DNA of 14,261 bases from contig BQJS01000126.1 in the NCBI GenBank assembly GCA_021604825.1, forward strand, positions 1-14,261, written 5' to 3'. Shown here one piece after another: positions 1 through 6,309 of this stretch (the first letter of the stretch is position 1; the number at the start of each line of letters is the position of its first letter). The stretch is from Phycisphaerae bacterium. Its GTDB lineage: Bacteria > Planctomycetota > Phycisphaerae > UBA1845. The notes below the pieces were generated by a model. That model did no database searches. It was given only the letters and a program-made list of their open reading frames with translations, and was not told where the DNA came from. The position numbers were made by a program, and so were the translations under genes.

Positions 1-1340
1 GTGCATCCCACGGTGCGGCGACGGTTGTGATTGAAGGGGTGCTTAAGACCATCGTCTACGGTGGGGGGCTTGGACTGGTTTCAGCCGCATTGCTGACATT
101 GGTCATGAAACGGTACTGGGTCCCCGACTATCTGCAGAATGCCATGTCGCTGATGTTGGTGCTGGCGACGTTCGCGATTTCCAATCAACTTCAGCACGAG
201 TCCGGATTGCTCGCTGTGACGGTCATGGGGTTTGTGCTGTCAAACCAGAAGAAGGTGGACGTTCATCACATCGTTGCATTCAAGGCGAACCTGCAAGTCC
301 TGTTGATCGCGGTTTTGTTCGTTGTGTTAGCCGCACGATTGGCGCCGGCTGATCTTATTTCGCTTGGCTGGGGTGGCGTCGCTTTTGTGGCGATTCTGAT
401 CTTTGTCGGTCGACCTTTATCAATATTCGGTTCGACGCTGGGATCCAAACTGCGTCGCAATGAAGTTGCGCTATTGGCCTGGATGGCACCGAGGGGAATC
501 GTCGCAGCCGCGGTGTCAGCCGTGTTCGCATTGCGTCTTGAGGAAAGTGGTTTTAAAGATGCGAGCGTTCTCGTACCCGCAACGTTTGCCGCGATCGTGG
601 GAACAGTAGCGGTGTATGGCTTGACCGCACCATTTGTCGCCCGTCGATTGGGCGTTGCCGACGCCGATCCGCAGGGCATGTTGATTGTGGGGGCCCATCC
701 ATTTGCCAGACAGCTGGCCAAGCTGCTAACCGAGCGATCGTTTCGCGTGCAATTGGTCGACAGCAATCACGAAAACATCGCAGCCGCTCGGATGGACGGC
801 TTGCGGACGTTTCACGGAAGCGCACTTGCGGAACGTGCGGAAGACGAGCTTGACTTAGGTGGGTTGGGAAAACTGTTGGCCCTCACGCCCAACGACTCGA
901 TCAACATTCTCATCGTTCAGCATTATGCCGAAGTGTTCGGCAAGGCGAATAGCTATCAGTTTTCTCCCCGAAAGTCATATGCAAAGGCGCATTCATTCGA
1001 TAATCGCCGTCACGGCCGACCACTCTTCAGTGAAGGGGCTGACTTCGATCACTTGAGTGACTGCGTCCGTCGCGGGTTCTCGCTCAAAGCCACACCGCTC
1101 ACCACGGAATTCGGAGTCGAAGAGTTTAAGGCCCGATACGGCGAGTCACACGTGCCTCTGCTGACGATTACCGAATCGAAACGCATTCGGTTGTTTACGG
1201 CGGACCGCCAAGTGACGGCTGAGGCGGGCGAAACGATCGTCGCGCTGGTTGAAGATCCACTGAATGAAACTCAACCGAATTCGCTCGCTGAGTCCAGAGT
1301 TGCCGAAACCGAATCCGCGGGGGCCGCAGACGAATCCTGA
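1..1340 (+). CDS. Cation/proton antiporter (CPA1/NhaP type) with C-terminal TrkA-N domain, 5' partial
   Basis: The reading frame is open from the first complete codon (position 3), so the N-terminal half of the transporter lies outside the window. A GTG at 27 is internal, not the start. Counting from that GTG, residues 8-205 are a run of hydrophobic membrane helices containing the family motif APRGIVAAAV (154-163), preceded by the conserved VGRP (127-130). This is typical of the last helices of NhaP-like Na+(K+)/H+ exchangers in the inner membrane. A Rossmann-like TrkA-N (RCK) segment follows from about 218, with LIVGAHPFARQLA and a VQLVDSN acidic strand end, then LLALTPNDSIN. This cytoplasmic domain is known to gate such transporters through nucleotide or ligand binding. 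The usual GxGxxG is replaced by GAHPFA, which I recall in related antiporters. The gene ends 13 bp from the convergent diguanylate cyclase gene. Ion specificity cannot be told. Confidence 0.88.
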   Translation, partial: ASHGAATVVIEGVLKTIVYGGGLGLVSAALLTLVMKRYWVPDYLQNAMSLMLVLATFAISNQLQHESGLLAVTVMGFVLSNQKKVDVHHIVAFKANLQVLLIAVLFVVLAARLAPADLISLGWGGVAFVAILIFVGRPLSIFGSTLGSKLRRNEVALLAWMAPRGIVAAAVSAVFALRLEESGFKDASVLVPATFAAIVGTVAVYGLTAPFVARRLGVADADPQGMLIVGAHPFARQLAKLLTERSFRVQLVDSNHENIAAARMDGLRTFHGSALAERAEDELDLGGLGKLLALTPNDSINILIVQHYAEVFGKANSYQFSPRKSYAKAHSFDNRRHGRPLFSEGADFDHLSDCVRRGFSLKATPLTTEFGVEEFKARYGESHVPLLTITESKRIRLFTADRQVTAEAGETIVALVEDPLNETQPNSLAESRVAETESAGAADES

Positions 1341-1353
1341 TGCAGTGAGGAGA

Positions 1354-2415
1354 TCACGCGCTCGTCGGTGTTCCATCTGCCAATTCGAGTCGGTTGCGGC
1401 CTTTCTCCTTGGCGATGTAAAGTGCCGTGTCGGCGAGTTTCAGCAATTCGTAGACGGAGTTGGTCTGTTGATTCATTGTGGAAAGGCCGGCGGACATCGT
1501 TACAGTGATTCGTTCGCCTCGGACTGCAATTGAGGTCGTGGCGACAGATGTACGAACGCGTTCAGCACCTTGGTACACCTCTTCAGCAGTCCCCCCGCTG
1601 AAGACGAGCAGGAATTCCTCGCCGCCAATTCGACCGACCATTTCGCTGGACCTGGTAGCATTCCGAATCGTCTCAGCCACCGACCGTAGGGCTTCGTCGC
1701 CGATATCGTGACCGTAGGTATCGTTGATCAACTTGAATTTGTCGATGTCAAAGATTACGCAGCTAACGGACGAGTTATCGCGTTGGGCCCGCGACCAGCA
1801 GACGTTGAGATGATCCATTATGGCTCGGCGATTGGGCAATCCGGTAAGCTCGTCGGTGCTGGCCAAGTGTTGAAGTCTGTCATTGGCGACCTCGAGTTCC
1901 CGATTGACTGTGGCTAGGACAAGTGACTTCTCATGCAACTCCTGTTCAATCATCCTTTCCGCGGTGATCTCACGCGAGATTCCCATGACGCCGATCGTCT
2001 CGCCTTCATGATTGCATAGGCGAACCGATCGAAGGCTTGCTACAAATACTTCACCATTTTTTCGTCGGTTGAGCACTTCTGTGTTGGCGGTATTGCGGAA
2101 CGTATCGATGCGTATGGGCCAAGCGTCGCCAGGCTCGGCGTAGAGAATGTCAACGGATTCACCGATGACTTCGTCGCGTGTGTAGCCAAATGATTTCTCA
2201 GCGGCAGGGTTGAATTCAATGATGCGCAGTGTGATGTCCGTTGAAATGATCATGTCGACCGACGCATCGATGAGCAATTGAGCGTAATCGCGAGCGTCGT
2301 GAATGTACGCCTCGATTTGAGCGCGGACGTCGGGCGCGTGCGTGGTCGGTTCGAACTCTTCCGGCTTCCCGACTGGAACGCGCACCACGTCCTGATTTAG
2401 TTTGCGTTCAGACAT
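1354..2415 (-). CDS. PAS-domain diguanylate cyclase (GGDEF)
   Basis: This 353-residue protein would make the second messenger cyclic di-GMP from two GTP. A PAS sensor domain occupies about residues 43-155 (DASVDMIISTD, FNPAAEKSFGY, then the GISREITAER end). A short helical linker with heptad-like character (about 156-185) leads into a GGDEF domain (186-346) that starts with DELTGLPNRRA and carries the active-site motif RIGGEEF (GGEEF at 264-268) and FDIDKFKLINDTYGH. The catalytic signature is intact, so it should be active. The inhibitory I-site position holds RSSE (255-258) instead of RxxD. There is no transmembrane segment, so it is predicted to be a cytoplasmic sensor with unknown signal. 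I chose ATG at 2415; a longer frame from TTG at 2478 adds 21 residues with no family match. No strong ribosome binding site precedes either start. It is convergent with the antiporter and divergent from the collagen-like gene. Confidence 0.93.
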   Translation of the reverse strand: MSERKLNQDVVRVPVGKPEEFEPTTHAPDVRAQIEAYIHDARDYAQLLIDASVDMIISTDITLRIIEFNPAAEKSFGYTRDEVIGESVDILYAEPGDAWPIRIDTFRNTANTEVLNRRKNGEVFVASLRSVRLCNHEGETIGVMGISREITAERMIEQELHEKSLVLATVNRELEVANDRLQHLASTDELTGLPNRRAIMDHLNVCWSRAQRDNSSVSCVIFDIDKFKLINDTYGHDIGDEALRSVAETIRNATRSSEMVGRIGGEEFLLVFSGGTAEEVYQGAERVRTSVATTSIAVRGERITVTMSAGLSTMNQQTNSVYELLKLADTALYIAKEKGRNRLELADGTPTSA

Positions 2416-2739
2416 ATTTGAATTCGTCTTTGCGATTCCGGGACAACAGGCGAGGCGCATCAGCCACCATGGGGACAAGGTTGTCGATGATGCATTCGCC
2501 TCTCGGTCGGATAGCCGATCGGATTAGGGGCCCATTCTCTTGTATTGAGATCGGCATCGAACGCCCTCAACCTTCCAAAACAACAATTAGACACGCCAAA
2601 GCGGTGGGTAAAGTATGTAGATTTTCAGAAGTTACTCCTCATGAACTTGAAAAGGCGGCCGTAGAACCAGAACGAATCAATTTATGGGCGAATTATTCCG
2701 ACGAATTTTACCGGACGAAGTTACTTCTGATCGTACGAC
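2416..2739. other. Divergent intergenic region with short direct repeats
   Basis: This 324-bp stretch separates the divergent diguanylate cyclase and collagen-like genes and should hold both promoters. I could not pick a convincing -35/-10 pair for either. It contains a near-identical direct repeat of 12 bases (CGAATTATTCCG at 2689-2700 and CGAATTTTACCG at 2702-2713, 13-bp period). It also contains two copies of GAAGTTACT followed by C/T-CT (2628-2639 and 2717-2728); the second copy holds the perfect 11-bp palindrome GAAGTTACTTC (2717-2727). A plus-strand open frame passes through this region into the next gene but resembles nothing known. Confidence 0.5.
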
Positions 2740-3792
2740 ATGGGTCATCTCGCAATGCGAAGATTCGGACAACTTGCAGCAATCGTTCGCCAAACAGTTT
2801 GGATTGTGGCTGTGTTTGTGATCGGTTGCATGACCGCGCCCACGCCTGAAGGGGCCGCTTTGCCTGAAGATGAATTCGGGGGCTCGGGTCTCGACCAGCG
2901 CATCGTAGATTCCCTTGACGTTGGGTTCGATCGCCAATTGCTTTTGATCGACAATGGTGGGTCCGGCGAAGTACAACTCGTTACCGAGAGAACGCGTCAA
3001 GCCATTCTCGAATCGGGTGACGCTGATGTGTATTTTCTCGTGTTCCCATTGCCTGGCCCGGAAGGCCCCGCTGGTCCACAAGGTCCGCCTGGCCCCGAAG
3101 GTGCTGAGGGGCCGAAGGGAGCCGACGGTTCGCCGGGAGAGACAGGAACAATCGGAGAAGGAGTTGGCGTCACCATTGCAGAAGTCAATACGGCGGTAAA
3201 CACGCATGCAGGGTCGGCCGCCGCGCATCACATGCGATATTCAGATGCCGATGCGATTGCTGCAGTGTCGCCGTTAATCGGTGGGCCATTGGTCGGTGAG
3301 GTTCGGATGTGGGCGGGTTCGATTGGGACGATTCCTGCCAATTGGCTGCCTTGCGATGGGGCAGCCGTGTCGCGCACGACCTATGCTGATTTATTCTCCG
3401 CGATCGGAACGATCTATGGTGTGGGCGATGGTTCGACCACTTTCAACCTACCAGACTTTCGCGATCGTTCACCAATGGGAGCAAGGCAGGATGATGTCGG
3501 CGTACCCAAAACAAACGTTACTGGAGTTCTAACGCAAAGCGGCGGGGCGGCGCAACATACGTTGACCACCGCCGAAATGCCCGTACACGACCACGACATT
3601 ACCCACACGCACGATGTCGATACGATTACGGGTGTTGGAACCGTTGGTCCCCCGACAGCTGCAGGCGCGATCGGGACAGTTCAAACCAGCGGTCCCACAC
3701 CGAGCCTTTCAGGGACGGCCGGAAGCGGAAATCCGCACAACATTCTTCATCCGTACTTTGCGATTACGATGATCATCCATGTCGGCACTTAG
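2740..3792 (+). CDS. Lipoprotein with collagen-like repeats and phage tail-collar domain
   Basis: The 350-residue protein begins with a lipoprotein signal: basic residues, a hydrophobic run, and lipobox VIGC with Cys30 as the predicted lipidated residue. A linker of about 75 residues leads to 12 uninterrupted Gly-X-Y triplets (106-141, rich in GPE/GPA/GPK), which should form a collagen triple helix. After a spacer containing AHHMRYSDADAI comes a tail-collar domain (about 185-245: GEVRMWAGS, LPCDGAAVSR, TFNLPDFRDRSPMG). The C-terminus has a His-rich MPVHDHDITHTHD segment (280-292) and ends HPYFAITMIIHVGT, as in microcystin-dependent (MdpB-like) and tail-fibre proteins. It is therefore probably a trimeric surface stalk tipped by a collar/fibre head, for adhesion or binding. 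No phage genes adjoin it. The ATG at 2740 lacks a clear ribosome binding site; ATG at 2755 (MRRFG) is an alternative start that keeps the signal. The ligand is unknown. Confidence 0.88.
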   Translation: MGHLAMRRFGQLAAIVRQTVWIVAVFVIGCMTAPTPEGAALPEDEFGGSGLDQRIVDSLDVGFDRQLLLIDNGGSGEVQLVTERTRQAILESGDADVYFLVFPLPGPEGPAGPQGPPGPEGAEGPKGADGSPGETGTIGEGVGVTIAEVNTAVNTHAGSAAAHHMRYSDADAIAAVSPLIGGPLVGEVRMWAGSIGTIPANWLPCDGAAVSRTTYADLFSAIGTIYGVGDGSTTFNLPDFRDRSPMGARQDDVGVPKTNVTGVLTQSGGAAQHTLTTAEMPVHDHDITHTHDVDTITGVGTVGPPTAAGAIGTVQTSGPTPSLSGTAGSGNPHNILHPYFAITMIIHVGT

Positions 3793-3859
3793 AATCGCAT
3801 CCAATCCGAACCCCATTTTGGCACGTAGTGGGCAGCGTTCGTCATACGCGTTCAGTTTC

Positions 3860-5557
3860 TCATCGGGGCCAGTAGACGATATCGTCTTCCGCTGAATCAT
3901 CGTCTGGCTGTTCCAGCGTTGCGTTCTGCCCTCGGTCATCGACCAAGTTGTGGCCAACGCTGTACAGGGTGAATTCGCCATCGTCCAACATTCTGTATCG
4001 CAGATTCAAGCCGCTGTAGGCATCGGTGGCGTCCGGTTTTGCATCGAGCGAGCCGAGGCGGGCCGGGAGTTCGCCGCGCTTTGATTCAAATTCGAGGATG
4101 GCGTGTATCACTTTCACCGCTCTCGCCATCATCGCCCCTTCGCGAATCAACTGGTCAGCGCGGGATAGGTTGGGCAGCGCGCTTGAGATCAGCGCGAAGC
4201 GGTTACGCGTTTCGGGGTTTTTGTTGAAAGTTTCGAGAACTTCGCCGGTTGTTTCTCGCCGCGCGTCGTAGAGGGGTAGCTCACGCAACTCGGTCATTTG
4301 GTCCCAAAGTTTGGCGTACTGTTCGAGCGTTTTGCGTCGGTCTGCGTGGTTGGCCGCTTTGGCAAGGAATTCCAGATCGCCCTCATTTCCGTTCATCCAC
4401 ATGCTGCACACTTTCACAAATTGGCTGGGAATCGGTCGGCCGCTACCCTTGCCGTCATCCGTGAAAACGTATTGCACGACGTCCTGAAACATGACTTGTT
4501 CGCCGTCGAAGCGCGGACGGATCACATCAGGGTCCATCGTCAAAAAGTGACTGGAAGCAATGACGTTCAAGTCATCTTCCGTGAGTGAATCGCGACGGTC
4601 GTAGATCGTCGTCAGCATTTCACTCGTAGCCAAATCGATGATCGCCCGTCCAACCAATTGATCGATGGTGGTCTCGCCGTACATCAGCAAGGCACCCAAG
4701 CGGTGCGCGGTGTCGAGCGAACGAAACGCTTGTTCAAAATCGTCGTTCTGCAAATGCATCCGGGCGTCAATCACCATCATCCGTGCCAGCGAACGCATCT
4801 CGCCGAGATTGGGAAGGAGGATGGCCAGCGTGGGGGGCATCATGGGATCAGGTTCGGCGTCGAGTTGCGGTGCATCTTCACCGCTGAGGATTGCCCTCTG
4901 CCGCATGAATTCGACGTTGACCCTGTTGTCGTAGATGAAACCATAGCTCTTCTTGTTCGCCGCTTCTTCAATTGTCGGTATCAGTGCTTCATTGGCATTC
5001 ACCCAGGCGACGGCGTCGGTCCAGGACGCATCTCCGGGAAAGGGTAGCGGTTTGCCCACCGATTCGGGCTGGGATTTAAACTTGAGCAAAGCGTCGCGCA
5101 GCACGGGCCAGGCGCGATCTTCCTCCGGTGTCTGCTTGACCCGTTCGTTGATTTTTTCGACGTAATCGACCGAGGGCGTCGGTTCACCGAGGAACAAGTA
5201 CGCGGCGAATCCTCCAGCGAGCACAGTTCCTGTTGCCAGCGTCAGCATTGCTGCAATGGTTACTTTCCAAATCATCGGTCGTCCCTTTCGCTTGCTGCGT
5301 CCGATCAGCTGGGCGGCCAGCGTTGGGTCGCCGAAAGCATCGTGCAACATTTCTATCGATTCATCAGGCGCGATGCCGTCGTCGAGCATTTCGCGCATCC
5401 CTTCGTGAAAATGACTTTCCAACTCGGCGCGCACATCGCGCCTTTCGGACGGCCACAACCTTGCGGATCGAACCACGCGTTCGACGATGGTTTGCAGTGG
5501 GTCGGGCAGTCCGTTTTTACCATTCACTTTGAGCAACTGTTGCGTCTTGACCGTCAT
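3860..5557 (-). CDS. HAAS-type membrane protein with pseudopilin-like C-terminus, PadR partner
   Basis: This 565-residue protein is the second gene of the padR operon; its ATG overlaps the padR stop (ATGA). Residues about 20-88 look like a HAAS / permease-prefix domain (ERRDVRAELESHFHEGM, then a helix with EMLHDAFGDPTLAAQLIG), a module usually paired with PadR regulators. One transmembrane helix follows (about 96-124), placing the large C-terminal part outside the cytoplasm. The middle (130-505) is helical and matches no domain I recognise. The last 57 residues (AYSGLNLRYR, LYSVGHNLVDDRGQ, DDIVYWPR) follow the pattern 'D-G-x-LxYR...LYSVGxNxxDDxG...DI' seen at the ends of many planctomycete pseudopilin-like proteins, but there is no prepilin leader. 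Function is unknown; an envelope sensor or structural protein controlled by PadR is an inference. It is convergent with the collagen-like gene, with 67 bp between. Confidence 0.8.
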   Translation of the reverse strand: MTVKTQQLLKVNGKNGLPDPLQTIVERVVRSARLWPSERRDVRAELESHFHEGMREMLDDGIAPDESIEMLHDAFGDPTLAAQLIGRSKRKGRPMIWKVTIAAMLTLATGTVLAGGFAAYLFLGEPTPSVDYVEKINERVKQTPEEDRAWPVLRDALLKFKSQPESVGKPLPFPGDASWTDAVAWVNANEALIPTIEEAANKKSYGFIYDNRVNVEFMRQRAILSGEDAPQLDAEPDPMMPPTLAILLPNLGEMRSLARMMVIDARMHLQNDDFEQAFRSLDTAHRLGALLMYGETTIDQLVGRAIIDLATSEMLTTIYDRRDSLTEDDLNVIASSHFLTMDPDVIRPRFDGEQVMFQDVVQYVFTDDGKGSGRPIPSQFVKVCSMWMNGNEGDLEFLAKAANHADRRKTLEQYAKLWDQMTELRELPLYDARRETTGEVLETFNKNPETRNRFALISSALPNLSRADQLIREGAMMARAVKVIHAILEFESKRGELPARLGSLDAKPDATDAYSGLNLRYRMLDDGEFTLYSVGHNLVDDRGQNATLEQPDDDSAEDDIVYWPR

Positions 5558-5913
5558 TGCCGAATCCAGGCGAGCTGTGTTTCGGTTGCACCGCCCACGA
5601 GTTCATGCATGCCGCGGACGAGGGCCTCCCACTGGGTGAGGTCTCGCTCCAGACGTTTGAGTCCCTTATCGGTCGGTTTGTAATACTTGCGCTTGCGCCC
5701 GTTCTCTGAGGATTGCCAGTCGGCTTCGACAAGGCCTTGGGCTTCGAGGTTGTAGAGCAGCGGGTAGAGGGTGCTCTGACCGAGCTTGAGCACGCCGTCG
5801 GACCGCTTGCTCATCTCGCTGACCAATTCGTAGCCATACATGGGCCGCCGCCGAAGCAGTCGCAAGACCGCCAGCGGCAGTACGCCCTTCAGTAATTCGC
5901 GTTCCAATTGCAT
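5554..5913 (-). CDS. PadR-family transcriptional regulator
   Basis: This 119-residue cytoplasmic DNA-binding protein has the PadR winged helix at its N-terminus: VLPLAVLRLLRRRPMYGYELVSEM (residues 11-34), then the recognition part LKLGQSTLYPLLYNLEAQGLVE, and the wing GRKRKYYKPTDKG. A short C-terminal helix (LKRLERDLTQWEALVRGMHEL) should dimerise it. Length and motif order are those of PadR subfamily 2. It is first in an operon with the HAAS membrane protein and overlaps it by ATGA. This pairing is common; the regulator usually represses its own operon. The ATG at 5913 is preceded by AAGGA at a 9-nt spacing and by a good promoter whose -10 overlaps short dyads. The inducer is unknown. Confidence 0.94.
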   Translation of the reverse strand: MQLERELLKGVLPLAVLRLLRRRPMYGYELVSEMSKRSDGVLKLGQSTLYPLLYNLEAQGLVEADWQSSENGRKRKYYKPTDKGLKRLERDLTQWEALVRGMHELVGGATETQLAWIRQ

Positions 5914-5922
5914 GATCCACCG

Positions 5923-5927
5923 TCCTT
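5923..5927 (-). promoter_or_regulatory. Ribosome binding site of padR
   Basis: AAGGA on the minus strand, 9 nt before the ATG at 5913. It supports this start. Confidence 0.55.
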
Positions 5928-5943
5928 ATAGGTTGTATAACAT

Positions 5944-5972
5944 AGTATGCGCCACATATCTTGTGTTGTCAA
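5944..5972 (-). promoter_or_regulatory. Probable sigma-70 promoter and PadR operator for padR operon
   Basis: On the minus strand there is a perfect -35 TTGACA (5967-5972) and, after exactly 17 bp, CATACT (5944-5949), which matches 4 of 6 bases of TATAAT. The -10 is overlapped by dyads: CATA-g-TATG (5941-5949) and TATG-N5-CATA (5946-5958). PadR proteins bind such short dyads, so autorepression is a reasonable inference. The start codon lies about 30 bp downstream of the -10. Confidence 0.5.
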
Positions 5973-6147
5973 GTAGATCCTCCGCCTTTTTCGCAGTTTT
6001 TCAGGGATTTCGTTCGGTTTGGTTGAACCGGTCGGCGCACGATTCTGAGGATAGGGGCGCGAGCAGTTGCGGCATTTCGCGCGGTGGTCCTGGTCGGTTC
6101 TACAGAACGATGCGCTCAACATGTACGCCTATTTCGCTGAATCGCAG

Positions 6148-6215
6148 TTGAGTGGGTACCTCGGGATGGATGGCACGTTTATTGCAACTCCTTCCAAGGG
6201 CGTACCTGCACTCAA
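6148..6215 (+). repeat. Imperfect inverted repeat in leader
   Basis: TTGAGTGGGTAC (6148-6159) is complementary to GTACC-TG-CACTCAA (6202-6215) except for a 2-nt bulge. This gives 12 pairs around a 42-nt loop. It could fold in the RNA upstream of the cDPGS-like gene. Confidence 0.5.
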
Positions 6216-6253
6216 TTCTCATCACTCGATTTAGTCATCCGTACAGGCACGCA

Positions 6254-6281
6254 AGTACCACCTTGTGGCGGTACTCCTTTT
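6254..6281 (+). terminator. Terminator-like hairpin (possible attenuator) before the cDPGS-like gene
   Basis: AGTACC (6254-6259) pairs with GGTACT (6270-6275). Two further C-G pairs lie inside, after one mismatch, and the loop is TTGT. The hairpin is followed by CC and a run of four T. The stem is short and the T run weak, so it is a poor stand-alone terminator. It lies only 28 nt upstream of the start codon, and its arms can also pair with other GTACC copies upstream, as expected of an attenuator. This is an inference. Confidence 0.35.
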
Positions 6282-6287
6282 ATCACT

Positions 6288-6297
6288 CACCTAGGTG
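6288..6297. repeat. Perfect 10-bp palindrome next to the ribosome binding site
   Basis: CACCTAGGTG is fully self-complementary and ends one base before the AAGG ribosome binding site. It could be an operator or an RNA stem; nothing else supports a role. Confidence 0.35.
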
Positions 6298-6309
6298 CAA
6301 GGTTTTGAT

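Larger units (their letters stand above)
5973..6309. other. Long intergenic region / leader of the cDPGS-like gene
   Basis: There is no convincing gene in this 337-bp stretch upstream of the 6310 start. The distal part (5973-6120) holds only a small dyad, CGGTT-N6-AACCG (6015-6030). The proximal part (6121-6309) is dense in GTAC-based inverted repeats: six GTAC tetramers at 6123, 6156, 6202, 6241, 6255 and 6271. It also has a hairpin with a short T run, a perfect 10-bp palindrome and a good ribosome binding site. An ATG-initiated 37-codon frame (6121-6234) lies in it without a ribosome binding site. I could not identify a promoter for the downstream gene or a known riboswitch class. Confidence 0.5.

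Noticed and set aside
2418..2849. 143-residue plus-strand open frame across the divergent region
   Set aside because: No recognisable motif; overlaps the signal peptide of the collagen-like lipoprotein by about 110 bp.
2677..3231. 184-residue minus-strand open frame
   Set aside because: Antisense to the signal peptide and collagen repeats of the lipoprotein gene; no motif.
6121..6234. 37-codon ATG frame in the cDPGS-like leader (possible leader peptide)
   Set aside because: No ribosome binding site and no run of regulatory codons; the inverted repeat inside it explains the sequence as well.
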